The notes beneath the pieces are model-generated. The model was given only the letters and a program-made list of their open reading frames with translations, searched no databases and was not told the origin of the DNA. A stretch of DNA of 64,000 nucleotides from Calliopum simillimum (Eukaryota > Arthropoda > Insecta > Diptera > Lauxaniidae): positions 160,008,492 to 160,072,491 of the forward strand of contig OX638368.1 of assembly GCA_951812925.1 (NCBI GenBank), in the 5' to 3' direction. Of this stretch, positions 22,620-32,280 are shown piece by piece. A program made the translations under genes and the position numbers. The stretch's first letter is position 1. Each line of letters starts with the position of its first letter.

Positions 22620-23660
22620 AATGAGTTTTGGTAAAATGTGGGCGTGGCAATTATTGAACAAAGCCCACTTTTCGTTATGCTTTAGATACTCGTGATCCAG
22701 ATCCGCATACCAAATTTCATCAAAATATATTGTACCATTTGCGAGAAATAGCATTTAATTTGTTTTACTTGTATGGGAGGTTCCACGCCCACCTGCGATA
22801 TTTTGCCCACTTTCAGCTCGTAGGTGCCTCATAAAAAGAAGATTCCCTACAGTTAAATTCAAAAAGATTGCTTTAGTAGTTTTCTTTTTATTGCGTATTA
22901 AATTTTTGTGGGCGGTGCCACACCTTCTAACGAGTTTTCCTAATATAACGGCATATCACATATTAATACTTGTTTTCAGGGGAAAAATATTTTAAATTTT
23001 CATTAAAATTGTTGAAGTCGTTTTCGAGTAATATTGAATTAAAATTTTCAATGGTTAAAAAAGGGGCGTGGCACTTCTTCGATACCGCCCACTTTTCGGT
23101 TAATACAAGGCATTGATAAGTAGTACCAACACACCAAATTTCATTAAAATATCTTGTATCATTTGCGAGAAATAGCATTTAACGTATTTTGCTTGTATGG
23201 GAGGTTCCACGCGCAATAGCGACATTACGTCCACTTTCAAATCAGAGATGCTCTATTGCAATTAGGCTCCTCACAGTTAATTTCAGAATGTTTGCTTTAT
23301 AAGTTTTCTTTTTATACCGTTTTATATTTTTGTGGGCGGTGCCACGCCCTTCAACGAGTTTTCCCAATATAACGGCATATAACATATTAATCCTTGTTTG
23401 CAGGGGAAAAATATTTTAAATTTTCATCAAAATTGTTGGAGTCGTTTTCGAGTAATATTGAATAAAAATGTTCAAGGGCTGAAAAGTGGGCGTGGCACTT
23501 CTTCGATCCCGCCCACTTTTTGTTCGTTACGAGGTATTATTAACCCGTACCCGCTCACCAAATTTCATCCAAATACCTTGTATGCTTTGCGAGTTATTAC
23601 TAAATCAAATTTAAAATTTAGTGCTGTGCCACGCCCTCTGGTGAGCATTTACAAAGTTCA
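22620..23660. repeat. Three diverged tandem units of about 430 bp
   Basis: Units start with GGGCGTGGCA (about 22642, 23065, 23488), then a CCGCCCACTTTT-like tract, CACCAAATTTCAT and (in two) GTATGGGAGGTTCCACGC. No coding potential. Confidence 0.65.
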
Positions 23661-24406
23661 AACCTAGCTCATTCTTCATTGTATGCTAATATCTAACACT
23701 ACTCCAAGTTTCATTAAAATCGCTGTAGCCGTTTTCGAGAAAAAATATTGGCACAGAAATAAGTACAAAGAAACAAACAAAAAAACAAAAAAACAAACAT
23801 ACAATTTTATCTCGTATAAGAAGAGAAGATTTTTTAAAAAGCACCCTTTTCATGAAAATTACTAAAACACCAACTTCACCACTCTGTATTTTAACAAGAA
23901 ATGGTACTAGGACCAAATCTTCCCGGATTATTGTTCTTGCACACCGGATCTACCATATTGCCAAATTTGAGCGAAATCGCAGACAAAAACATTTAAACCT
24001 GGTACACTTGGCGTGTTTTGCTTCATATGTATAAATTCGATTTTTTGTTTTATTGCCTGTAATTAAATCAAATTTAATTTTTTTTTAAAGTTTTATTGCA
24101 ACCACGGAAAATTTGGCGTATGCGGAACTATTCTTTATAAAAACACTAATAAATAACTGTAAAAATTTTGAGATATCAAAAAATTTTAATTCGGTTCCAA
24201 AAATCGATTTTTCTTTTTTTGTGTTTTTCAATTACGTGGTCTGTAAAAAGATTTTTTAGTCAAAAGCAAGGCATGTTACGAAAAAAGTGCATAAAATGCT
24301 AACAATCGTTCAAAGAATATGAGCGAGTTTTTTCAAAAAAAGTATGATTCTAAGCATTTTATGTCTTATACACTTTTTTTGTAAGATGCCAATGGAGAGC
24401 TCGCTG

Positions 24407-25030
24407 GTGCCGGGTCTAGATTCTAATGGATTAATATGGATAAAGAAAGTGTCCATTTGAATATATTTGGATCCATACAATCCAGACAACTAAACCTCTG
24501 GATTGAATACCTATCCATTTTAATCTAATGGATTGTATGGATTGAAATGGATTTGAAAAATTAAAAATCAACTTATTATTCGAGCAATGTTTTCACTTTA
24601 AAAATGGCATTTACTTGAGGTTTATAAAACGCAGTAACAAAAAAGGTTTACATAAACTTAAATAATTGCAGTTGGATTAAAATGGATTAGACTGGATTAA
24701 CATTGATCGCGTTTTTTTTTTAAGTGCTTGCTTGGATTGAAAAGGACTTAAAGGATTGTAGTTTAACTTTAATTCCTCGCGGGTGCGATTGGATTTTGCA
24801 ATTTTTCACGTCGTATTCATCGCGTACATCTGGTACACAATTCTGGATCCAGAAAGATTGATAGACGGCGTCTATTTGAAACCATTCTAATCTTTCGTAA
24901 CAATATATATTCCCTGGATTCAAATGGATTGATCCAATTTTTGGTCAAAATCTAACCGAGAAGTCTGGTACACAATTCTGGATCAAAATGGATTGTTAAA
25001 ATTTAACCCATTTCACTCCAGACGCGGCAC
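24407..25030. mobile_element. Non-autonomous element rich in TGGATT
   Basis: The left end GTGCCGGGTCTAGA and the complement of the right end (GTGCCGCGTCTGGA) match at 12 of 14 positions; AATGG follows on both sides. The interior has many ATGGATT/AATCCAT hexamers on both strands. No target duplication was identified. Confidence 0.5.
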
Positions 25031-25390
25031 AAGGGCTTCTGAGCATTTTTAAGCTTAAAAACTTTTTTGGTACCGAATATTATTTTTGGAACCGAATATT
25101 ATTTATTCATCAAAAAAATGTATAGTTTCTTAGTGCCAAAATTTTTAAAAGAATATACAGGCATGTTCTCAATTTCGATTTGATCGGAATCGGAATGAAA
25201 TCAATCTTAAGGTGCTCTTTGTTTTGAACAAAATGGAATCGGAATTTTACTGCAATGAATAAAATTGGCTACTGATTTGAATCCGATTTGCTGAAACGTA
25301 ATTTCGATGTGATATGCTCATTACCTAATGAAACGCATAGTTCATTATAATTGATTCCATTCCGATTCCGATCAAAATCGAAATTGAGAA

Positions 25391-25585
25391 TGTAGTTACT
25401 TTTTTTATAAAATTAATTCATATTTTATTTATAATTAAACATGAAGTAAACACATATAAAATTCAAAATCGAATGAATATAAAAATATTTTGAAAACTCA
25501 AATAAACATAAATTATTTTGAATACATAATTTGAGTCTAAATAAAACAAAGTATGTATATAACAAAGTAAATTGAAGATGCTACA
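25391..25585 (-). repeat. Gypsy 3' LTR
   Basis: 195 bp, plus-strand TGTAGTTAC...GATGCTACA; same as 30228-30422. Confidence 0.9.
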
Positions 25586-25598
25586 TTACTCCCCCTTC
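25586..25598 (-). other. Gypsy polypurine tract
   Basis: On the minus strand GAAGGGGGAGTAA lies directly before the 3' LTR. This is the usual place and composition for the plus-strand DNA primer. Confidence 0.75.
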
Positions 25599-25620
25599 GG
25601 TAAAAACAAAATAAATTAGT

Positions 25621-27711
25621 TTATATTAAAAGTGATTGGTTTATTATGTGTATAGCTGTGTGAATTTGATGAAATAGTATTAAAGTTTTTTGTACGTGGG
25701 CTGGTTTGAGGTTATCTATTGAAACCGTTTTAATAAAATTACCAATTCTTATTTTAAATGTTTTATCTTGTTTTGAAATTATTTTATATGGTCCTGTGTA
25801 TGGTGGTTTAAGAGTTGTTGGACGATTTTCTTTTAAAAACACATACTCACAAGTTCTCAAGCTTGTGGGAACATATGGTTTTGTTGATTGTGAATGGTGG
25901 ATGATGTTAGATCTAACTTTTGAAAAATGTTTTCTTAGTTTAGATATTATTTCTTCAGAAGAAAATGAATCAGAACTTGTTGTGATTAATTCTCCCGGTA
26001 ATCTTAAAGTTTGTCCATAGACTAGTTCTGCAGGACAACATTTAAGGTCTTCCTTAATTGAACATCTTAATCCTAGTAGAATGAAATGTATCTCATCGGA
26101 CCAATTGACTGGATTTTTACAAGTTAAGATTGAAGTTTTTAATTGACGATGAAATCGTTCAATAATTCCATTTGCCTGTGGATGATAAGTTGTGCTGTGA
26201 ATCTTATGAGTGCCTAACAGTTTTGTTAGTTCCAGAAAGAGCTTAGATGTGAATTGTGTACCTTGATCGACGGTAATATTCAAAGGAACTCCGAAACGTG
26301 GAATGTATTGATAAGCGAAAGTTTTTGCAATTGTTTGAGCTGTTATATCTTTAATAGGAAAAGCTTCTGGCCATCTGGTGTGTCTATCTATAATAGTTAA
26401 AATATATTTATAACCATTGGAGACTGGTAAAGGGCCAACTAAATCCATGTGGATGTGTTCGAACCTTCCTGTAGGTATTGGAATAGTATTAATGGGTGTC
26501 CTAATGTGTCGATGAATTTTAGATTTTTGGCATACCAAGCAACTTGTTGACCAGTCATTTATGTCTTTTCTCATGTTAGGCCAGAAGTATTTTGATTGAA
26601 TAAGTTTCCTAGTTGATCTTACTCCTGAGTGGCAAATAGAGTGTAATTTGTCAAAAACAAGTTTCCTCATTGTAACAGGTACATATGGTCGAGGAGGATC
26701 GTAAGATACATCACACCAAATCTTAAATTTGTATATAGGAATCATAACTTCCTTTAAATTGAATTTGGAATTTGGTGTAGAAATTAGTGTTTTCAGTGTC
26801 TCATCTGAATTTTGTTCCTTATGGAATTTATCAAAATTTAAATCTTGAGAAGATATTGCATCGATTTCAGGTATGCGCAAAAGTGTATCTGCGATAATGT
26901 TATTTTTACCTGATATGTACTGAATATCGTTTGTAAATTGTGCTATATATTCAAGATGACGAGTTTGTCGGGGTGATCTGTCTGATTTAGAATCAATGAC
27001 ATAAGTCAGAGGTTTGTGATCTGTGTATATAGTGAACTGTCTTCCTTCTAAAAAATTTTTGAAGTGTTTAACGCTGTTGTATATAGCTAATAATTCTCTA
27101 TCAAATGTCGAATATTTAACTTCAGATTGACTTAATTTACGAGAAAAATATGCTAAAGGTTCGATGCCTTTCGAGCTTGATTGTTGTAAAACAGATCCTA
27201 TTGCAATATTTGACGCATCAACAGAAAGGGATAGTTTAGCATTTTTGTTAAAATGATTTAATAGTGTGATTTTAGCGAATTTTTCACGAACATTTACAAA
27301 TGCATGTTCTGCTTCTTTAGTCCAGGTTAATTGTTTTTCTTTATTTTTATTGGCTGCAGTTAAAATGGTGTGTAGTGGAAGTAATGATTTTGCTAGTAAA
27401 GGAATAAATCTATGATAATAATTTATCATACCTAAAAATTTTTGAAGATTTTTAACAGAGTTCGGTTTTTCATAAGAAAGTATGGTTTGAACTCTGTTTT
27501 TTGAAGGTTGAATTCCTTTTCCAGAGATCTGGTAACTCAAAAACTCAAGGCTTGGAACTCCAAGTATGCATTTTGAAGGTTTGATGTTGAGTCCATAATC
27601 ATTAAGACGTTTAAAAACGATGTGTAAGTGTTCAATGTGTTGATTTTCGTTTTCGCTAGCTATTAGAATATCGTCAATATATGCAAAGACAAAACTAAGT
27701 CCTGAAAACAC
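25621..27711 (-). CDS. Gypsy pol: RT (3' half), RNase H, integrase
   Basis: About 696 residues. At the start FAYIDDILIASEN is the RT active site (YIDD). LSVDASNIAIGSVLQQ and FTIYTDHKPL mark RNase H. HSGVRSTRKLI-x-KYFWPNM then C-x2-C is the integrase zinc finger. MDLVGPLP, TVDQGTQFTS and HPQANGIIERFH give the D, D and E of the catalytic core. The frame is uninterrupted, but the RT N-terminal half lies upstream beyond a stop, so a full Pol cannot be made from this copy. Confidence 0.88.
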   Translation of the reverse strand: MFSGLSFVFAYIDDILIASENENQHIEHLHIVFKRLNDYGLNIKPSKCILGVPSLEFLSYQISGKGIQPSKNRVQTILSYEKPNSVKNLQKFLGMINYYHRFIPLLAKSLLPLHTILTAANKNKEKQLTWTKEAEHAFVNVREKFAKITLLNHFNKNAKLSLSVDASNIAIGSVLQQSSSKGIEPLAYFSRKLSQSEVKYSTFDRELLAIYNSVKHFKNFLEGRQFTIYTDHKPLTYVIDSKSDRSPRQTRHLEYIAQFTNDIQYISGKNNIIADTLLRIPEIDAISSQDLNFDKFHKEQNSDETLKTLISTPNSKFNLKEVMIPIYKFKIWCDVSYDPPRPYVPVTMRKLVFDKLHSICHSGVRSTRKLIQSKYFWPNMRKDINDWSTSCLVCQKSKIHRHIRTPINTIPIPTGRFEHIHMDLVGPLPVSNGYKYILTIIDRHTRWPEAFPIKDITAQTIAKTFAYQYIPRFGVPLNITVDQGTQFTSKLFLELTKLLGTHKIHSTTYHPQANGIIERFHRQLKTSILTCKNPVNWSDEIHFILLGLRCSIKEDLKCCPAELVYGQTLRLPGELITTSSDSFSSEEIISKLRKHFSKVRSNIIHHSQSTKPYVPTSLRTCEYVFLKENRPTTLKPPYTGPYKIISKQDKTFKIRIGNFIKTVSIDNLKPAHVQKTLILFHQIHTAIHIINQSLLI

Positions 27712-27726
27712 TTCATTTACAAAGCG

Positions 27727-27966
27727 TTAAAAAGTTTGTGCGCTGTTTCGTAAACCAAATGGCATTCTTATAAATTCGAACATACCAAAAGGTGTAGTTA
27801 TGGCTGTTTTATGAATATCGTCTTCAGCTATAGGGATTTGATGATAAGCCCTTACTAAATCTAATTTAGAAAATATATTCTTATTTCGCAGATTTATATT
27901 TAGATCGTGTATGTGGGGAAGTGGATAACGATCATTCCACGTTGTTGAGTCTACGATAGTCACCAC
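27727..27966 (-). pseudogene. Gypsy RT fingers/palm fragment, ends at premature stop
   Basis: Encodes [27 protein letters not shown] (first catalytic Asp in [11 protein letters not shown]) and [23 protein letters not shown] at 27727-27729 stands where RT usually has Gln (family TFQR), and the next frame continues the domain. A frameshift near 27945 separates it from the [15 protein letters not shown] region upstream. Confidence 0.8.
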
Positions 27967-28056
27967 ACGGTCTCCAATCGTTGGGATCTTTTTTAGGTAC
28001 TAAATGAAGAGCTGAAGTAACATGAGATGAAGATGGTCTACAGATGCCACTTTTGA

Positions 28057-28656
28057 CTAAAAATCAAATTCTTTTAGGGCTATATTATATTTTAATGGAT
28101 CTAATCGTCGTGGTTTTGAAAAAGGTAAGGATCCATTAGTTTCAATTCTATGAACAGTTGAATGTTTAACTGGTTGATTGTAATTTGGTTCAGAAGTAAC
28201 CTTTGGATAATCAGTAAGGATTTTGGTGAATTTATTATTTATAATATGAATTTTAAGTTCTCCAATTTCGGAAAAACCAGATTTTCCAGACTTAAATGTT
28301 TTTGTTGTTGGGTCAATGATTTGTCTTTTTTTAATATCTACTAAAAGTTCAAATTTTTCAAGAAATTTGGCACCAATAATGGGTGTCGGTATGTCTGCAA
28401 GTATGAAAGAGAAATGAAAGTCACGGTTTAGACCAAGATCTACATTTAACAATTTAGAACCGTATGTTTTAATTGTTGTACCATTAGCTGCTGATAAAAT
28501 AAGATCCGAAGTTTTGTTACAATTTGGAAATTTGGCTGAAGGTATTACAGAAACAACTGCCCCTGTATCTATCAAAAAATTAAGTTGGTTTCTTGGATCA
28601 AAAATAAACAAGCGACGATTTGAATCATATTTATCTCTATTATGTGTCGCGGCCAT
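28057..28656 (-). CDS. Gypsy aspartic protease region
   Basis: FLIDTGAVVSVIP is the retroviral-type aspartic protease active site (DTG), and DIPTPIIGAKFLEKFELLVD the second half with its IIGAKFL motif. The frame ends at TAG near 28057 just before the RT start; a one-base shift would continue into LVKSGICRPSSSH, so a frameshift is likely. Confidence 0.8.
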   Translation of the reverse strand: MAATHNRDKYDSNRRLFIFDPRNQLNFLIDTGAVVSVIPSAKFPNCNKTSDLILSAANGTTIKTYGSKLLNVDLGLNRDFHFSFILADIPTPIIGAKFLEKFELLVDIKKRQIIDPTTKTFKSGKSGFSEIGELKIHIINNKFTKILTDYPKVTSEPNYNQPVKHSTVHRIETNGSLPFSKPRRLDPLKYNIALKEFDF

Positions 28657-28670
28657 AATAGATGAATTTA

Positions 28671-28973
28671 GTTTAAAGATTTGTGTTGATTTTTAGGAGC
28701 ATTTTGATTGTTATAAAAATTGCAAGGTTGAAAACATTTTTTAGCTTTATTTCCAAATTTGTTGTGATACCAACAATAATTTTGATTAAATTCTATTTTA
28801 TATTGTTGCTTTGAATGTAATTTAGAGTTGTATTTGAGTTCAGCTAGTTCTTCTGTCAAGTTGTTAACTTGTTGTAGCATTGATGATGTTATCTCCACAA
28901 GAAGAAATTGTATGAATTTCGTGTTTTTTAGACAGTTGGAAAATTTTGTCTGCCACTGATAATTTATCGTCAA
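28671..28973 (-). CDS. Gypsy gag C-terminus with zinc-binding motif
   Basis: CWYHNKFGNKAKKCFQPC is the C-x3-H...C-x3-C cluster found at the Gag C-terminus of many gypsy-group and related elements. It is separated from the N-terminal Gag by the 190-bp duplication. Confidence 0.65.
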
Positions 28974-29298
28974 AATTTTGGAAGTTTGTAGTTGCAGTTA
29001 ATTGCATTTGAAGTTGTGATGGTAACTTTCTTAACCACAATTTTTGTAAAAATTCGTTATTCACAAATGTTATTGGTCCGGCGAGAACTTTTATATCGCG
29101 ATACAATTTCGTGTTTTTTAGACAGTTGGAAAATTTTGTCTGCCATTGATAATTTATCGTCAAAATTTTGGAAGTTTGTAGTTGCAGTTAATTGCATTTG
29201 AAGTTGTGATGGTAACTTTCTTAACCACAATTTTTGTAAAAATTCGTTATTCACAAATGTTATTGGTCCGGCGAGAACTTTTATATCGCGATACAATT
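28918..29298 (-). repeat. 190-bp tandem duplication inside gag
   Basis: TTTCGTGTTTTTTAGACAGT starts near 28918 and again 190 bases later; copies run to TATCGCGATACAATT at both ends, with one difference seen (GCCACTG against GCCATTG). 190 is not a multiple of three, so gag shifts frame. Confidence 0.85.
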
Positions 29299-29374
29299 CG
29301 GAAGGTTTACGATCACCTATTTCAATATCACTTAAAAGGTTTTCAAAGCGCGTATCTTCATTAAGAGAAAATCA

Positions 29375-29770
29375 TTCAAATAAGATTTTTTTAATGTTAT
29401 CATATAGATTAGATGATGGTGGAAATTGTATGACATCTAATATTTTAGATATCGTTTCTTGTTGAAGTGCAATTATAACGTTTTGGTATTTAATGGTATC
29501 ATTTGTGATACTGTTAAGTAAAAATTGCATTTCGACTTGTATAAACCAAGCTTCTGGTGCTTCTGTCCAGAATTGTGGTAATTTTATCATATTTTTAACG
29601 GTGTGTGTTTCATTTAATATGTTAGAGTTGGTTGAGATTGTGACGTTAGGGTTAGCTTTAGAATTAGGGTTAATAGATGTAGTGTGAGCTGAAGGAGTTA
29701 AAGTAGTGTTATTACTTGAAATGTTACTTGTAGTACCGCGACGGGGAGAACGAGAGCGAGTGGTAGGCAT
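29375..29770 (-). CDS. Gypsy gag N-terminus
   Basis: It starts MPTTRSRSPRRG in a basic tract and contains IKLPQFWTEAPEAWFIQVEM, the typical gypsy Gag core (LP-FW-E-P--WF-QVE--F). A stop at about 29372 ends the frame. Confidence 0.75.
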
Positions 29771-30213
29771 ATTGTTAAATTAAAATCAATCAAAAAAATA
29801 TTTAAATAAAATAAAAGTTAATAATTAATAATATAGGTAACTTAAATAAAATAATTTAGCTTGCTTATTTGATGCAAAGTTGTTTTTGTTGTTTATCCTT
29901 TGTTGTTGCAAATATGATAACTCGTATATCTTGGTAAATTTATTGGTAAATTGTTTAATTTTTTTATTGTTATTTTATTTTTGTTGAAGATTTGTTGTTG
30001 CAGATGTTGCTTTTCTAGTATTTATAGCAATTTTATTACAGATGCTCTTGCTATAATAATTTGGCAGTCTTGATGAATTGAAACGCATAAAAATTCATAC
30101 AATTAGTGTATACTTTTGTCTGTTCTTAAAATTTTCCGGTAGGCTTGCATAAGTATGTATATATTCTTGTAATTTCTTGTACAAGTGGATTGTTCAAGCC
30201 TCAGAAAAGATTT

Positions 30214-30225
30214 GCAGGATCGCCA
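30214..30225 (-). other. Gypsy primer-binding site (tRNA-Arg type)
   Basis: Minus-strand TGGCGATCCTGC starts two bases after the 5' LTR. It is complementary to a fly tRNA-Arg 3' end (GCAGGATCGCCA), the primer also used by the mdg1/412 type. Confidence 0.7.
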
Positions 30226-30227
30226 AT

Positions 30228-30422
30228 TGTAGTTACTTTTTTTATAAAATTAATTCATATTTTATTTATAATTAAACATGAAGTAAACACATATAAAATT
30301 CAAAATCGAATGAATATAAAAATATTTTGAAAACTCAAATAAACATAAATTATTTTGAATACATAATTTGAGTCTAAATAAAACAAAGTATGTATATAAC
30401 AAAGTAAATTGAAGATGCTACA
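30228..30422 (-). repeat. Gypsy 5' LTR
   Basis: 195 bp, same as 25391-25585; GAGAA follows at 30423. Confidence 0.9.
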
Positions 30423-30433
30423 GAGAACATGCC

Positions 30434-31236
30434 AGATAATCTTTATTTTTAAAGCAATGTTGTATCCATTTTGTAAAGAAAAAAAATTATGAGCAAAAAT
30501 CTTTTTTTTTTCATAATGGGCCTTCTTTAGGAGAATGAAACACGCTCCATTTGTTTTTCTCGGAACGAACGATGCTGCTGATATCTTTTTCAGAGTCCTT
30601 CTCACTTTTAGGATGGTTTTTTTTAGCCATTGTAATAATTTTTGAAAAAATGTAGCCCGACGAAACACTTACATACATATGAGCCGATTATTTTGATAGT
30701 GGCCTATTCGTGGGAAAAGTAATGTCATCATATGAATTGGCTGACAGTTTCTTACAAATGAATAAAATTTTACTCCGTTATCACAAAAAGATTACCCCAT
30801 CAATATAAGTTTTTAACACCTAAATTTTCATTTATCAATCATTGCGAATCCATCTTTATGCAGACTCCTACGTTTTTTGGCATATATGTACATATCGCTC
30901 ATTTGCTTCAAGAACGGCACAACTCAAAAAACGAGAATTTTGAGTTAATGATGCAGAATTATTCATTATATCGTACAACATATTGTGTGAAAATTTCGTA
31001 ATAATATCTTGTACGGTCACCATTTGAGAACGAAATAACTTTTTCAATTGAATACTTCGTATTTTCTGCAAAATCGAGTTTTTTGACTTGTGCCGATCTT
31101 GAAGTAAATAAGCAATATATCGTCGCTTGAATTCTTAATTGCCGTAAACGCCACGTCGCAAAAGCGACGATATATCATCTGAATCGTACAGTACTCTTTA
31201 ATTACACTTTTCGACAATTTCGAACTTTTTTAAAAA
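30434..31236. other. Gene-free spacer
   Basis: 30676-30725 (ACATATGAGCCGATTATTTT, GATAGTGGCC) is a diverged end of the MITE at 20810-21072. Nothing else was recognised. Confidence 0.4.
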
Positions 31237-32121
31237 CACATTTGAAAATCCAAAAAATTCTTAAGGTAGACGTTTCTCGTGGTTTTTCTCCAGCAAGTCA
31301 CATTTTTTTTTTAATCAATTAATTTTTGAAGTTTTTTTATCCACTGTACATGAAAAAACCAAAAATACCGTATTATTGTGTTCAATCGATGAATTTAACT
31401 GTATGATCCTTACATCTGAGGTGTATCATGTGTTCAGCAAACTTATGCAGGATATAGCGGGGAATATTTTTGTATAAAATTTTAACCCTGTTTAACCCCC
31501 ACATGTGGGTCATTTTTGCCCTTTTCTTAAAAAGGTACAAAAATGATAAAATATCACTACTAGTTTCTAAACACGTAAAAGTCGAAATTTGAGCCCGAAA
31601 CCAAAAAAATCGTTAAAATCAATTAGGACTTTTCACATTGCATATTAATTACATCCCTGACGCGCTTACCTTAAATTTTAAGAATTTTTCGTCTTTGGTA
31701 ACTCTAAGTGAAATTTTTTGTAGGATATTTTTGCAAAACTTTTTAACTCATTGTGGCTCAGTTTTAGAAAAAGGGGTCAAAAAGACCTATAAAAACAGAA
31801 TATAATGGGTTAATGTGTTCTAGGGAAATGAAATGAATGAAAATGATGGGGGTTGAACAGGGTTAAAATTATATACAAAAATATTCCCCGCAATATCCTG
31901 CATAAGTTTGCTGAAAACATGATACACCTCAGATGTAAGGATCATATATTTAAATTCATCGATTTAACACAAGAATGCGGTATTTTTGTTTTTTTCATGT
32001 ACAGTGGATAAAAAAACTTCAAAAATCAATTAAGAAAAAATGTCACGTGCTAGGAAAAAACCACGAGACACGGGTATTTTTTTTAACGTCTACTTTAAGA
32101 ATTTTTTGGATTTTCTCATGT
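31237..32121. repeat. Palindrome, arms about 265 bp
   Basis: The left arm runs from CACATTTGAAAATCCAAAAA to TAACCCTGTTTAACCCCCA; the right arm mirrors it from GGGGGTTGAACAGGGTTA to TTTTTTGGATTTTCTCATG. The loop is 31505-31850. It looks like a foldback-type non-autonomous element. Confidence 0.75.
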
Positions 32122-32280
32122 TTTTTTTTTTTTTTGTGTCAAACAGTGTTATTGATTCCAAAGCAATCGTTTCCAAAAAGAAAGCGAAAATTAAATAAAC
32201 TAAACCTTTATTTTTCATAGTTTCTAATTAATTTTCCACAAATTTAAATTTTAATTACTTAATTTAAGGATTAAATGTTT

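Larger units (their letters stand above)
19870..24030. repeat. 4.2-kb nested inverted-repeat complex
   Basis: 19870-20055 is mirrored at about 23840-24025: ACACGCCAAGTGTACC against GGTACACTTGGCGTGT, TGGTAGATCCGGTGTGCA against its complement, and GAAAAGGGTG against CACCCTTTTC. A second mirrored pair sits inside (20060-20098 and 22245-22290, CCTTACACCAAAGCTT). ATGTATA occurs at both outer edges and may be a target duplication. A mariner, a MITE and another palindrome lie within. Confidence 0.6.
25391..30422 (-). mobile_element. Ty3/gypsy LTR retrotransposon
   Basis: 5032 bp, minus strand. Two LTRs of 195 bp, which I read as identical, are flanked by GAGAA (25386-25390 and 30423-30427). A primer site complementary to a tRNA-Arg 3' end, a polypurine tract, and gag, protease, RT, RNase H and integrase regions are all present. 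The coding region is broken by a 190-bp duplication in gag, two frameshifts around 27.95-28.06 kb and a stop at 27727-27729. No env-like frame is seen. Confidence 0.9.
25160..30433. mobile_element. 237-bp MITE, split by the gypsy element
   Basis: The left end GGCATGTTCTCAATTTCGAT (25160) is mirrored by ATCGAAATTGAGAA ending at 25390; the last bases ACATGCC resume at 30428-30433 after the LTR element. Arms of about 40 bp include GATCGGAATCGGAAT. The split fixes the order: MITE first, gypsy later. Confidence 0.75.

Noticed and set aside
25706..26020. 104-codon plus-strand frame
   Set aside because: Antisense of the gypsy integrase C-terminus.
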